A DNA stretch of 64,000 nt, taken from contig BDSI01000014.1 in the NCBI GenBank assembly GCA_003117195.1, positions 1,111,001 to 1,175,000 on the forward strand, written 5' to 3'. The DNA is from Eudorina sp. 2006-703-Eu-15. Lineage: Eukaryota > Chlorophyta > Chlorophyceae > Chlamydomonadales > Volvocaceae. The notes under the pieces are model-generated. The model was not told the DNA's origin, did no database searches, and saw only the letters and a list, made by a program, of their open reading frames with translations. Every line of letters begins with the position of its first letter. Positions within the stretch are counted from its first letter, which is position 1. Shown in pieces: positions 1 to 16,099 of this stretch. Both the position numbers and the translations under genes were made by a program.

Positions 1-519
1 CGACGTGGGTCGAGAGGTTGATCTCAACCTGAGGCGGACAACGCCGACAGTCGGACAGGAATGGATCTCGTGTTTCAAGACCTGCCATCGAAACACACTC
101 CGGGCGCAAAAGCAGACCACTGGGACGTGAGGCTCGCCGGACCTTTCACGTTTGCCGCGCGTCCTTCCTCCAGGAATAGGAATGGCCCAATCATGCTGCG
201 GCCGATTCGGGTTAAAGCCCAGTGCTAAAACAGTCGTCCGCCAGGCAACTGCCAGCTGAAAATTTCGGCAAGGTTTTTTGTGCTCAGCAGCCTGCGCAAG
301 GTATCTAGGTATGTGGTACAAGTCCATGGACCAGCCGCATCGCTCATTCCCGATACGCCGCCTAGGCAGCGGTAACCCTCCAAGGCAGCTTTGCGGAGAC
401 ACCTCGCGCATACACACCTCCCGATAGTTGCGCAGATGGAGGTCTGGATGGTGCCCCTCCTCTTCGGCCACCTCAGCAACCTTGTTGAAGAACCGAATGG
501 CTGCGTGGGGATTGCCGAC
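1..519 (-). CDS. Possible partial minus-strand gene (two candidate exons, TPR-like), runs off the left edge
   Basis: Two in-phase candidate exons are visible on the minus strand. The first, 519..418, follows a CCCAG acceptor, ends GAG|gtgtgt and reads VGNPHAAIRFFNKVAEVAEE and onward to LHLRNYRE. The second starts at 291 after GCGCAG, reads AAEHKKPCRNFQLAV, and stays open to position 1. The first exon looks helical and resembles a tetratricopeptide helix pair (A-x-x-FF-x-KV-x-E-x-A-E-x-x-G). The intron would be 126 bases. I do not recognise the protein. The right-hand part of the open frame (below about 180) has poor coding character and may contain another intron. This could be chance; the reading phase and splice sites are the only support. 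Confidence 0.25.
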
Positions 520-1694
520 CTGGGTCATGAGTAGCTGAGTACATGTGGCTGGTTCGACTTGTTCGGCCCAAAGGAACAGGGGGAGCATGGCCATACAGCA
601 AGAATGATTCATCGCAGCGTTGGGGGCTGTGTGCTCTGCAACAAGCTGTCCGTCTCACGCGGAGAACGGGTCAGTTGAGGTGGAATAGTTGAGGACTAAC
701 ATCGTTCGACCTGGGATTGATCAACGGCGTGAGGGTCAAACCAATGCACTCTCGCACCTGCCATGAAGTTCTTGGCCGTGAACGTGCGTGTGAGCATGGT
801 ATGATCGGCGTTCAGGCGCCAAGCGGGGAGCGCGCGCATGTACTCCTGAAGTTCATCGGGTTCGACTTTAGGCGTGTCCCTGTTTGGGAGGACGTCGTAT
901 CAGCGTGTGTGTGTCAGGTTCCGACTCCAAGGCCGGTGTCCGGTATAAATCATTGCCTACCGACATGCATGGCGATTAACCCGCATCGCGAGAAATTCAT
1001 GCAGTGTCAAGGAGCCACCGGTCGCACCAGTCGCAGGTGGGAGTTCTGAGATCGGTCGTTGGTAGTGACGTGACTCCCGCCCGAAAAAGCCATTTACATC
1101 TTTGGAAACAGGCAAACAAGAAGCAGTCCGCCGCACCTGCTGCAGGCACCACCACATCCCTCCGCGCGCAGCTTGTCTGATCCTGGACCCTGGATGTTAA
1201 GTGTACTGAACGACATTGCGTGCACGGGCACAACCCGATGATTCCGAGCGCGTCTAACAGGTGAGGATGTGCATGTTGACACAACAAAGTCGTATCGCTG
1301 ATAGCGGAGAAGGGCTCGACCTAGAAGGGCTTGACGGAGCATGTCAAGCGTCCGTCCGTGACAAGATTCAGTGTATTATTGCCGTTGGAAAAGTCAGTTT
1401 GGCTTCAACTTGCATTGCGTGGGAATTGGTCTGCAGGTGCTAGCCAGGAGGTGGTTGAGCACTTATCGCAGTAAACGCAGTACGATGGTTGCGAATGAAT
1501 AAAGCCTGTGCAAATCCACATCCCTGTCCCGATTATTTTCTGGCAAACTAATTCAAGTATCTTTTCGCCTCAACCACAATCGCTCTGCTTTGCCACTAGG
1601 GATAACAGGGGAACTTCTTATTTCGGGCCGCCATAACGCCCTTAGTTTGGCACGGCCAGTGCATATTATCTTTTAGCATACTCAACAGCGCAGG
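520..1694. other. Gene-free stretch, 5' flank of the RNA helicase gene
   Basis: Short open frames occur on both strands (for example 717-1049 plus, 1094-1342 minus). None shows a recognisable domain, a consistent exon chain or Chlamydomonas-like coding composition. The last few hundred bases before 1695 should hold the promoter and 5' UTR of the helicase gene; no clear TATA box was seen. Confidence 0.5.
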
Positions 1695-4142
<2,448 letters not shown>

Positions 4143-4709
4143 ATGTGCAGCTGCGCCGAACAAGGCGCCGCCCAGCAGCTTCTGCCAGCGCCGTTTGGGA
4201 AGGTCAATGCGCAAATCGAGATGAAGCGCAGTGAATCCAGTACGTATCTTGTGATGCCAACAGACGTGGTCTTGGGCACAGCTGCTGGGCGGAGCTCTGG
4301 CGGGATTCAGGTCTGGACTGGTGTGCCATCATTTACTTCGCGGTCTGAACGACCACATGTCATATACTCCCGCGCCCAAGGACTAAGAGGAAAGCGGCAT
4401 TCCTTGCGAAACGGCCGATGTAGAGTGTGTCTCCGCATGGGGAAGGCGCTTTGTGGGCTGAAGATGTGGGCGAGAACGAGGCCAATACATATGGTCATTG
4501 CGGGATGTCTGGCCCGCGCCAATCCACGGCGGCATAACATGTTGCAAGCTGATGCACTCGCGTGCGGCCATCAGGCCTCGTGTCAGGTAGCCGCCTCACC
4601 CGTGTTCGTTCGCGCGCTCCGATGCTTACATGGAAAATGCTCGCATGAGCCGGATTGTACAGGGTACGCAGCTTGGTTGGCGGATGCAGTTCCTCTCGCG
4701 GTACGTAAG

Positions 4710-4714
4710 TGTAA
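4710..4714 (+). terminator. Candidate TGTAA polyadenylation signal of the helicase gene
   Basis: TGTAA is the usual poly(A) signal in volvocine algae. This copy lies 568 bases after the helicase stop codon, which would give a 3' UTR of ordinary algal length. No cleavage-site evidence is available. Confidence 0.35.
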
Positions 4715-7700
4715 GCCGACGCTTATGGAACTGCCCAGCCGAACACGTTTAGTGTTGACTGCGTGACTTCCAGACACTGCATGTGTCGGGCTGGCGTTTT
4801 GTGGTAATAGTAATCGTTTAGTTCTGCACCAGCGGCGGCGGGCTTGTACGGTGGTAAGCGGTATGCGTGCTGCACCCACGGTTTGTGGCGTAAATCAGCG
4901 TGGACTTCCACCATCCCGGCCTTCCGTTCGAGAGGATTTGGAGTCGTTGTGGCTTTGCCCGCCCACGACCCGTAGCGACGGAGGCCAACCCGCTGATTGC
5001 GCCGGTCTTGCAGCGCTTTGCTTTGCCGGCGGCATGAGCGGTGCGCGCTGCATGGATGCAAACGAATGATAAGTATGAAAAGAGCATCGCAATGATGTAC
5101 GTGTCAGTGAGTGATTTATGCACTAATACTGTGTTTTGCTTGCTATGACGAGTGCCCCACGACGTTCCGTGCTGTGGTAGTGAAACAGCATTGTTCGCTG
5201 CTGTTTAGCGTTAGACATGACGGGACGATCGCAGCCACGTCGCGCCGCGAATGAGGACCCGACCAGATCTCGCGGGCGACTACGGTCGGGCCGGCCTGAC
5301 TTGACCGCCTTATGACACAAGAAGTAGGGTTGTAGTCAGGAACCGGGTCCAGGCAGGCTGTGTCAGGGCACTGTTGATTTCGAGTTTTCCCTGTTCCCTC
5401 TATTGGTTGTGATATGTGGGGCTATCGCAGGGGTCGCGCATGTGAGGATTGTCTCACTAATCGATGTCTGAGATAGCCCAAATTCACCCGGCAGCTGTTC
5501 GCTGGAGGAGTTTTGCTGCACTCCACCGCGCAAACGTGAACACCATAACTCGCGCCGCACAAATGTGGAGCGTGGTTTGTGCTGTCGGTGGAGTGCAGGA
5601 AAGCAAGTGATGCGACCGGGACCCCGCAGCCGGTGCGTGTCGAGCAGCGAACGTTTCGGGATACAGTGTGGGGGAGTTCGTTTACCTGGAGCGAATTTTG
5701 TGTGCGTGTGAATGTGTGGCGGCTTCTCGTCTTGGCCGGTTGTGGGTGGTCCGCCCAGCGCACGTGTCGACGTTGTTGGCATTATGGGTAACATAGAGAA
5801 TCGCGCGGCTCAGCTTCCTGCTCGTCACAGGTTCGACTGGTTTTACGAGACGGCCGTGGGAGCTACTCACGCTTGCTGTTCACGATTGGGGGTCAACCAG
5901 CGCGGTCTCACCGCCGGGTTGGGGTACTTTCGGGAGCTGACTCGCTTTTTTCCTTGCTGCCCTGCGCAGGCAGCCGCCGGCCACAGTGTTTGTTGGGTCG
6001 TGCGAGTTGCGGTTTCGGATGTGTGCATTCTGCTGCTTCTTGTACGTCCTTTGCAGCTTCATTCAATCAAAAATCGGTGTCACTGTGGACATGGACGGCG
6101 CCGAGCCGATACAGCTGCATGCCGTGGCCAGCCTCTCGGGTTTGGCGGCGGGCTGGTATTGTTTCCGCCTTCAGCATAATGCGGAGATGTGGCAACAACC
6201 ATGTGTCGAGGTCCGCACGGGCCTTTGCTGGTTCTGAACATCGAGGGTTCTACCGGGGTTGCAAGAGGTAGGGGTGATGCGAATTGACCTTTGTCCGGCG
6301 TCGCATCACCCCCCTCACGGATTTGACAGTCACGTTTCGTTTCTGTTTCCGAGCTTCATTCCTCTTCGCTAAGTTCGGAACACCCGAGCTTGGTCGGGGC
6401 GCAAGATGCTGACCATGATGACGGTGCACATTTCGTGGTGGACGTCTTGCCATTCTTTTGCCCTGACACTGGCCGTCGTCAGAAGGTCTTGGGCACCACG
6501 GCGGAGTGGAGGTGGTCGTCATTTTAAGAACGGGGCGTCGGGTTGTTCGCGGTGGCGATGGTGGAGCTGGTGTTGGAGGCTTCTTTGTTTTGCCTGTGCC
6601 GGTGGTGCCGGCGAAGAACGACGGCACATTTTGCATGGCTCAGGCATCGGTGGAAAAGAAGATGCGCTGGTGATTCCTGATGAATTCCTTTGGTCTGCTT
6701 TTGGTTCGTCAGTCGTCAATGCCTACGCGTGTCGGTTTACGGCGGGTTGGTGCCGCGGGACAGCCAGTGGCGCTGTGCAGGGCGTGAAGTCGAAGAAGCG
6801 CCGTCTGAAAAGGATTGACTCGGTGGTTCTGATTGGATCGGAGCCGCGGTACAATCAGAGGCGCTGTGCACGGAGTGCGTGGAGCGCCGTCTGAAGTTTG
6901 AAATGGCGGTTATGAGTGGGTTGCAATTGGTGGAGCAGGACAGCCACAGGCGCTACATTGTGCTAAGCTTAAGCGCTGGCTACGAAGGACAGTATCGGTA
7001 GTTCTGATGAAGGTTATGGGTGTGAGCACATCCACGCCCAGGTAAGGCGCCAGCTTGCTGGAGTTAAAGCCTGCATGGATGTCGAGCAGCCTTTGGGCGT
7101 GCTGAGGGTTTGGCGAGAGGTAACTGGGCCGGCGGCACAGTTACTGAGCAGCCCGAAGGCATGAGGAGATGGGCCTGGAAAAGAAGATCGGCGGTTCTGC
7201 GGAGGGCCTTGGCAGATGGGCTGCCGGGCCATGTGGCCAGAGGGCTGGCAAACAACTATGTCGGAATGGTTGACGCATGACAGTTCGTTCACTGGTTGCG
7301 TCCGCGGCGAGCAATTGCAGGTTTATGCGGCAATTTCTGGAGGCACCAGCGGTGTGTCTCGCGGCGGTCGGATCAGTGGGACGGACATCGCGCGTAGTGT
7401 TGCGTGGCAGTTCTGCAGTCCTTGAATTATATATAAAAAACAGCGGTGTAGTTGTTTGTTTGCAGTGTCAAGGATTGCATGCGTAGTCTTGTGGATGTGA
7501 CAACCGGGCGTGGCGAGATGATGGTTGCCTGCTAGGGTTGCCGTTGACGACACTTCAGAATGTTTCCGAAGTATCACGAAGCGGCACCCGTCTGGCGGAT
7601 TTTGTCTAGTTTTCGTAGTTACAGGGTTACGGGCGACTGCTGGGTTGCGGCTCTGGTGCCAGGGATCATTCCACCGAAGATTTCACGATCCTTGGTGTGG

Positions 7701-8029
7701 CAGAGCATGTTGCTTCTTGTGCATGCCCGACCGTCTTCGTTGCGTAAATCAAAGCTCTCTCGACCACAAAGTTGTAAGAAGACACCGCTGTTGTGAGTCT
7801 TGGTGGTCTTGATTTGGTCAATGCCGTCGCATTACAGATGTCTCCTATCCACAATCAGTTATGACGCTGAAGAAACAGTTACGCATCAACACCTCGAGGT
7901 CTTGAACAGGCAACATGCACCACCTGAATGGACGGTGACTGGGGGTCGAAATAGTTGGGGCGTACTCGTATGGGTAGCGCAGCAAACGATTGGCCACCGT
8001 AGCCTGCCCCGGCCAATATTAGGATCTCA

Positions 8030-8108
8030 ACGCACCCTGTCATGGCCACAGTAGGTCGACGCGCCCTGTCATGGCCATCACAAGTTCACGCACCCTGTCT
8101 GGCCATCG
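8030..8108. repeat. Three-copy imperfect direct repeat
   Basis: The block ACGCACCCTGTCATGGCCA recurs three times in a row with small changes (second copy CGCGCCCTGT, third lacking CAT), spaced about 33 bases. No coding or regulatory role is evident. Confidence 0.6.
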
Positions 8109-11100
8109 GTCCACCCCGCAAATGTTCGTGATATCGCGCGCCGGATGCGTGAACCGTGAAGGGTGTACACCCCCGAGTAGTTCGGCAGGTGCATTCGACG
8201 GTTTCGACCGTCATGCCTCATGAACCGAATGTCAGGTCGGGTCGGTCGGGGCTCGGGTCAGGTCAGGCCATGCCAGGTCGGGTCGGGTGCTCCGCGAACA
8301 AAATATCAAACCAGGTCTGCTACGGCTAAAATGGACAGAACACGGTCACACGGAAGTAGTCCTGTTGTGGGCGGTTGTGACGAGAAGCATCCGGCGAGAA
8401 CGCCCTGCGGAGAGGAGCTGGCAAGCTCGGGCAAGATTTTCTTTCCTTTCCTTTCCTTCCCTTACAACACGGGGCCGGATCATCAACGGCAACCCGCGGC
8501 GGCTGCAGCCTAAATGTAGGATCTGCCATCCGTGCAACACGCCAAGTTCTATTGAGGCAATCCCTGAGTGGATGGGCAACGCAGACACCCGCCCGTCAAT
8601 GTCCAGGCCGTGCTGGCAAACGCAAACCAGCTATGCAGGCGCGTCAAACTGGGTCCAGTCCAAAACTAGTCAAACCAACGACGCCCCACCTGCATTGTCG
8701 GGCACCCACTTCAACACCGTTGTTTCGTCATAAAACGTCCACGATCACGCCCGCGATCCGCCGTTGGCATCTGCCGTATGAAGCAAACGCGAGCGGACGT
8801 ACGCCCTCCCGCTGTGTTCTGCTGTACTCCGTATTCCAGGAAAACAGGACCGAAAGAAACGTCAACCATGTGCCCAGTGAACCGTAATTCATATACCGTA
8901 CTCAAAAAAAGATAACCAACGTGAGAACCAATGCAGATGCCGTCACTGCATACTCGTAATGGTTTGCAACCCCTTCAAGCAACACGGCCTCCAATCAAAC
9001 CCATGACGTATGAGGAGCTTTACCACGACTACCGTGTGTCCGTATCACATGCCGGCATCACGACACGCGCAACCTTATTATTAGGATGTTACAGCGCAAA
9101 CTATGATTCTTGCAGTGAGTTCAACGCCCGCCCGCCCGCCCGCCCGCCACCGCTGACCGCGCGACCCGTCGTCGCGACGCTGCATGCCGGAGACACACAC
9201 CATCACATCGTCCAGACCCGTCACGACTGCCGTACAACCCACCGCACACTCGAGCGACGCGGCCAGATCATGCGGCAAACGCGTCATGCGCGCCGTTTGG
9301 GGCGACCGGTCGACACCGACCCGTGGGACACAAATTTGTGTGCACAAGACAGTCCGCTGTGGTACGGTTCCGTACGGCACGGCAGGGCCCCGCACTCCAT
9401 GATACGCACGTCAGATCCGCACCAGTGCGCTGCCCGTAAGGAAGAGGTGGTAACAACGTAAGGATGAGACGGTAAACAAGACAGGAGACAAGGTCAGGTA
9501 AGTGTGGCCCGTTTTGGACACGAGCAGGCGCGGCCGCTGACTCGCCTCCAAAAATCCCGACCTCTCGAAGAGGGGTTTGAAATGAGTCCTCGGAATGACA
9601 CACATCATCTCCAAATGCGACCTGTCCCAAGCAAAAGCAACCCAGACGGCTCCGGCAACCACCCGGGTGCTACAGCCTTCGGGCGGTACGGGTCCGTACA
9701 ACCCGTACACCGTGCCCTGGGTACCTGGAACACCCCGGGTGGGGTACCTAAACACACACGCTCGCACGATTCGGGTGTCGATTCATCGATACACGAGTTC
9801 GGTTCTTCTTGGTCAAGGAACCTGACCCCGCGTCTTCCATGTCTCAGCGCGCACATACCCCCCCCCCCCCGGGTGAAAACGTGCATAACACACGGCAACA
9901 TACGACACGTACGGCGCGAAGCGGCCATCAACCTGCCAGAGACCCGCCGTCAACATCAGCGGTCAAGGACAGGTCTTTCCGCGGCGGGAAAGCACGACCA
10001 CACGTTTGTCGGATAACAACCAACGCGCACCCCCTTCAGAGCGCGCTGCCGGCGGCCATCCTCGCACACACGGCTGCGCGTGTGCTCCGGGTCTACGGTA
10101 GTCGGGTACGACGGACGGTCGCGCGTCGTACGAGCACGCAAAGTACGACACAATTGCAGCGCGGCCCGTGCAACTTCCTTCCCACCCCGGAATCGCGAGA
10201 CGATGTCACACCTGGCCACTCCTGGTCAAGCCCGGCCGCGACCCCTCGTATTCTTAGCCAAACCTGAGTTTAAACTCAAAACCCAATGAACCCGCGGGCG
10301 GCGGGCGCGACGAATCAGTTCACGGGTCCGGATCTGCCATGGCGGGCCGGGAATGCATGCGAGCAGTGTGATTCCTGTCGGTCGGACCGGGGTCTGTGTA
10401 TATGTGATCACTCCACCCGTGTGAGAGTGTGAGATGTCCCGGGGGGTGCGTACGGCATGTGCACATGCCAGCCCGTACTTGGACGAGCGTAAGAGAGGGT
10501 ATGCGAATTGTCCCGACAAGCTAAACGCGCGCACTTGCAATGCCTCCCGCAAAACAACATGAATTCCCTGGTATGTAGATCACTATTTCTCATCGTCGTC
10601 TTCATCATCATCGTCATTCGCAGTCTCAAAAACTTAGCAGTAGTCGTCATCATCACCGCTGTCATAACATATTTTGTAATAGGTTCGGATTCCAGGAGGC
10701 TCGGCGACGTTTTGAACCCCAGGGCCCCTCCAACCCCTCGCGCGCACACGCACACGCACACGCCGCAAGCCAAGTCTCCCCACCCGCGGCGCCTCGACCC
10801 ACCAACCGTCAATACCTCGCCATTCCGTCAACAAAGCAACCGTCAACCGCAACCGTCAACCACCCCCAGTCACCCACCAAAGCCCTCGGTCAGTCCGCGC
10901 CCGGCAACGCCACACGCCCCCAGCACTGACCCATGGGTCTCGCGCATCCCGCGCAGCCGGCCCTCCCCACCCAAATCACCGCCCGGCTGGTGTCCTCCTC
11001 CAAACACCCGCTGGGGGAAGCCCGTCTTTGGATCGCGTGCCCCGTTGCCCTACCACCCTCCCTGTGGTAGAGCTGGCGCCCGGCAACCGTAACACAACTG

Positions 11101-11322
11101 TCACACAACCGTCACAACTATCTCCCCAACCGCCTCCCCGCTGACTGTCAGAGGACCCAAGGGACGGCACGCCCGCCGGGTGCAGATGGCTAGGCCGCCG
11201 ACATCCCTCCCACCTTCCGCTACCTTCCACCATCTTCCACCACGTTCCCTCAGGGTGGGCGCCGCCGCGCCTTCCCTCACCACCGGTGGGTCACTGCCTC
11301 ACCTCCGCCCCACCAGGCTCCC

Positions 11323-14300
11323 TCACGCGGGTCGCAGCTCGCCCTTCCGCAGCATGGCCGCCTCGTAGCGCTTGTTCTGGGCCATCAACACAAGCTCCAG
11401 GTCCCGCTGAGGTGTCGGGGCGGGGCGGGACGGGGGACGGGGTGCGGTGGAGTTTGGTTAGTGAGACTGGCGGCGCGAGGTGACCCCGTACACACTCGTA
11501 CATCCGTCCGCACACATACACACACCCCTGTATGGTTATGGTTTCTAGGGCTCGGGCAATGGGTATACTATATACGCATACGGGCAAACTATCGGGCGCC
11601 GATCGGCCCCTCGCATATCACGCACACCTGTTCTGCCTGCCTAAATAACACACACACCTGTATGGTTATGGGTGGGCTTCTTGTTAAACACACCTGTATG
11701 AGCATCTGTGTCTGCTTGGCCGCCCCCGTCATCGCCATCAGCGCGGCCCGCAGCTCCGACTCCAGGCGAGCCAGGTTGCGCATCACGCCGATCATAGCGC
11801 GCCTGTACGGCGACATGTACGGCCGCGGTCGCGGTAACGTCATAGTACGGCAGGGGGCCGGGGTAGTAGCGGTGGTAGGTGACTGGTGAGAGATCGGCCC
11901 ATGGGTCAGTGGAAGCCCTGGAAGGTGCGGGGCTTGGGACCCATGGGTCGGTCAGGGGGTTGAGTGCGGGTGCAGCGCTCCAGGAAGGGGACATGATGCC
12001 ACGGCGTGCGACAATAATGACGACGACGCGACGCGACCGTCGCTGACCGCCCCCCCCCGGCCTCATCGTTACCCCCCAGGTGAACCCTTCACACCACCCA
12101 CCACAGCTGCCAACCTCCCCGTCGCGTCCTCTTATCCGCGAAAACCTTTACCCCCCAAAGCCGCGGCCTGTACGGTTCCGCACCCACCTAGAATGCTCCT
12201 CGGATACGGCCTTCTCCTACGGGTCAACGATCGGATCCAATACACACGAAACGTTGCGGGTATCACAAGGGTTACGGGTGTTACGAGTGCCACAGATGTA
12301 CGGCATACGACCACGTTTGCATGAGGCGCCGAGGTGTGACATTGCGGAAGCACCTCGCGGTTTGGGTAGAGCCGCGTGATTCCCTCCGAGCGCTCTCCCA
12401 ACCAACTAAAAAACCAACCAACCAACCAACCCAGCCCCCCACCTCGAGGGCGGCGATGGTGCGCAGGTGCAGCAGTCGGTTGTTGGGCGCCAGGAAGGCG
12501 GGGGAGGCGGGGGAGGCGCGGATGGCTCCAGGGGCGCTACGGCCTTGCACCACCAGCCGCATCAGGGCTACAGCCTTGCCGTACTCCTGCGAGGATAGGA
12601 AGGGGGACAGGAAGGGGAACACGGAGGGGCACGGGGAGGGGCACGGGAAGGGGGATGGGGAGGAGGACAGGACAGGGGGACAGAGAGGGTGACAGGACAG
12701 GGTGAGAGGACAGGGGGACAGGGAGGGGGACGTGGGTATCGGGTCGGTGCTCGTTTGCGGTCCTTTGCGGTCCTGATTGGCACTGAGGGCGGCAGAGGAG
12801 GAGGCGGAGGGTTGGATGACTTCGTTGGTAGGGGTAACCGGCGGCAAGAAGCCACGAACACACCACACAGCCACTCGCAGCTCCAGTTCTCCTTGACACG
12901 CACCCAGCCACCCAGCCAGCCACCTAGCCAGCCATCCAGCCAGCCACCTAGCCAGCCACCCAGGCCCCCCCAGCCCGCCAGCCCCCCCAGCTCCCCCCCA
13001 CACACACACACACCCGCGCGCTCTCCAGCATATCCGCACACAGCTGCAGCGCATCCAGGGTGGCGGGGTGGCCCCGCCCCAGGGTGGAGGCCAGCACCTC
13101 CGCCCCCCGCTGGGCACTCGAGTAGGCCTGCTCCGCCTTGTTCTGCGCGGCGAGGACCTGGGGGGGCGGGGCGGGGGGAAGGGGGGAAGGGGGAAGGGGG
13201 GGCGTTGCTTGGGTCGCGTCGGGGTCGGGTCCGGGGACGGGTCGGGTCGGGGGTGAAAGCGGGAAACACAGCCGGATCAGGGTTGGTGTGGGGGCGGGTG
13301 CGTGGGGCTGCGGCACCGAGCACGGCTGAAAAAAGGTATCATGACCGAAGCATCATGCCGGTGTTTTTGGCAGTCCGGAAGTCCGGCAGTCCGGCAGTCG
13401 ATGATACACGCACGCAGGCGCACGCAACACAGCGGTTTCCCCCTCTGTCCCCCGACGGCGAGCTCAGCGACCCGCTCGCAAGACCACAGCGCCCCAACAT
13501 CCCTCCCCGTCCTCCGAATCCCAACACCCCGCGCCCCGCGTCCCGCGTCCTCCCGGGAAGGCCACGCCCAGGGCCCCAGGTAGCAGCCAGCCCTCCCGGC
13601 GGACTACTGCCGGCTGCTGCCCAAGCCAGCCAGCCCAGCCACCAATCGCCCAGCCACCAACCGCCCAGCCACCAACCGCCGTTCCAGCCACCAACCGCCG
13701 AGCCACCAACCGCCCAGCCACCAACCGCCCAGCCACCAACCGCCCAGCCACCAACCGCCCAGCACTCACCATGGCTACGGCTCCGTGGCAGATGCCCACC
13801 GAGGGATGCACCTGCGGGTAGTACGGTAGGGTACGGTACGGCGACAGTACACCGTAAGGGCGGGGCGGTACGAGGACGGTACCGTACATTTCAAGACCCG
13901 ACCCGACCGAGCACCCGATCCGACCTGCGACCCGTGGGTCACAGCCGTACCTCGCCGTGTTCCGCCACCGCCTCCCGCAGCAGGCTCCTCGCCAGGATCT
14001 GGGCTTCCACGACGCGGCCCAGGGCCAGCAGGTGCGACACCGCGGCCCGCCGGGTGGCGAGTGTGGCGGGGTGGGCGGGGCCTGCGAGGAGGAGGGAGAG
14101 AGAGCGAGAGAGAGTAAAGATATCGTATGTGGCGACAGTGATGAAACAAGATGTGGAAATTTTGGCAAAGCAAGTAATAAAAGGAAAACCTCAGCTTCGG
14201 AGTGTGCGTTGTCTACATCGGGGGAGCTAAGCTAGACATCCCGGCCGAATCAAACCAGCTGCCATTATACTATGCGTGCAAACATGAAACGGTAGAAGAA

Positions 14301-16066
14301 GGTCGATTTGATTTGGGCAGCGGGCACAGCGTGGTCGTCTTTCATGTCTTTCATTACCCACGGCGGTGGTTTCAAGCACCGTAGTTGGTCAGAAAGAGTT
14401 CGTTCCAACGTACCCAGGGCCGCTGCACGGGCATGCCCCGCCTGGAGCGCCAGCTGCGTCGCGGCTTCGTGTCTGGGGACCGAGGGTGGTTGGTCATTGA
14501 TTAGTTGACTGTTTGGTTGGTCAGTTGGACAGTCGGTCGGTTTGTTGGTTGGGTCGGACTTGCATATGCATGTGTAAAAAATATCAGCAATGGGACCCCA
14601 CAGCGGGCCCCAGGGGAACCGCACCATGGAATACGGCACAAACGTACGACTACGGTACGAACGGAGGAGGAGGAATGGACGAGGTCCCCAAGGGGCCCGC
14701 AAGCGCGTCGAAACACGACGACAGGACGAGACTCAAATCAAATCTGGTTGAAGGGCGGTTTCCTCCCCCCGCCCCATCGGCCGCCCCGCCCCGCCCCATC
14801 CCCGACTCACCGACCGCACGCCGCCTCCACCATGGACGCCATGAAGATGGCCCTCGTGGCGTCTGGTTCACAGTTGGGGTGGTAGTTGGGGGTTGAAAAG
14901 TAGTCGGTCGTTGGAAGTTTGAGCGCGAGTGGCAAGGAAGATGAGCCGTCAAGGGAATCTAGGTACACGGGATCTTGTCAAGGGCCGACTGAAAAGGAAC
15001 CGGGCCCCAGAAAACGGCGACGGGATTTTCAAACATCATGCAGCCGTACACCAGCCGTACACCAGCAGTACCTGTCGTAATGTTCTGCGGTGACGTCAGC
15101 TCCCAGTAGCTGCCCTTCCAGGCGATATCGCCAGCCGTCGGCGGCGGCGAGCTCGGCTCCTTCTCGCGCCCGTCCCGGCCACCGCCGCCGCCGCCGCCGC
15201 CGCGTTGCCCGCCCCGCCGATCCAACTCGCCGCCGCCGCCGCCATTGTCGTACGTGGCCGTACGAGACCGGATCGACTGGTAATGCTGCATCGGCGGGCT
15301 GCCCGATCGTTGCCGAGCGATGTGGAACGACTGGTGGTCCCGGGCGGAACGGAGGTTCCGGCCGCCGCCTCCGCCGCCTCCGCCGCCGCCGCCAGCACCG
15401 CCGCCGCCGCCGCCATATTCGTACAGCTCGTCGCTGTCGGTGTCCTTCTCCGGCGTCGTCGGCGCCGCGGGCCTCATAAGCGCCAGGCCCGGCACGCAGG
15501 ACAACGCCATGGCGGCGTGTGTAGAGGCCTGAATCAGTCGACCGTGCTCCGCCTGGAGCAGCGCCAGCGCCGCCAACGTCGCAGGCTTCTTACGCCAGGC
15601 GGCGGCGTTACTGAGCGCGTTGCCGCCATTGGCGTTGGCGTTGGCCGTGACGGCCGCGGCGGCGGCGGCCGCCGCCGCCGCCGTCGCCGCCGCCGCGGCC
15701 AAGAAGTCGTCCTCCGGCTCGACGCTTATCCGGCCGCTGCTGCCGGGGACGCCGAACGCGGGGGAGATGGACCGATTGATGGGGTTGGAGCTGGTCAGTG
15801 TCGTACTGCTGTACCGGGTCGGGTGGATGGGCGGCAGCGACAGCGACGGCGGAGACGGCGGCAGCTCTAGGCTCCCGCCGCCGCCACCAAGGTCAACGCC
15901 GCCGCCGAACTCGCCGCCGCCGCCGCCGCCGCCGGCGTCGGCACCCCACGCCGCCGTCGGGTCAGCTTTGACCGCCACGCTGCCGATGCCGCCGCTGACC
16001 GTGACCTCCCCGGCGGCCTCGGTGCCGCCGCCGCCGCCGCCGCCGCCGCCAGCAGCGGCGCCGTTA

Positions 16067-16099
<33 letters not shown>

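Larger units (their letters stand above)
4143..11322. other. Long stretch without a supported gene
   Basis: This covers the 3' UTR of the helicase gene, then about 6.5 kb in which no exon chain or protein family could be recognised on either strand. Visible contents: a three-copy imperfect direct repeat at 8030-8108, GGTCG-rich simple sequence near 8232-8290, a short CCCG run near 9126-9148, a ten-C run near 9860, many TACGG-containing short motifs from about 9360 to 10110, and an AT-richer patch with TCATCATC runs at 10580-10690. From about 10700 on, the sequence lies beyond the stop codon of the downstream minus-strand gene and probably includes its 3' UTR. Repeated pieces around 6760-6960 share a GGCGCT/GCCGTCTGAA pattern and may be degenerate internal repeats. 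Confidence 0.5.

Noticed and set aside
4143..4766. 207-codon plus-strand frame right after the helicase stop codon
   Set aside because: It overlaps the expected 3' UTR, shows no family resemblance and ends beyond a TGTAA signal.
10570..10700. Possible minus-strand last exon with an acidic Asp/Glu tail
   Set aside because: The acidic frame comes from a simple ATC/GAT triplet run and lies well beyond the clear stop codon of the TPR gene at 11323.
13635..13764. Possible CRISPR-like array
   Set aside because: Units follow each other with no unique spacers and the genome is eukaryotic; it is a minisatellite. The same applies to the arrays at 16724, 34212, 35871 and 46301.
12689..14230. 513-codon open frame on the plus strand
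   Set aside because: It runs antisense across exons and minisatellite introns of the TPR gene; the Pro/Ser/Arg composition comes from GC-rich repeats. The minus-strand exons have splice sites and consistent phase.
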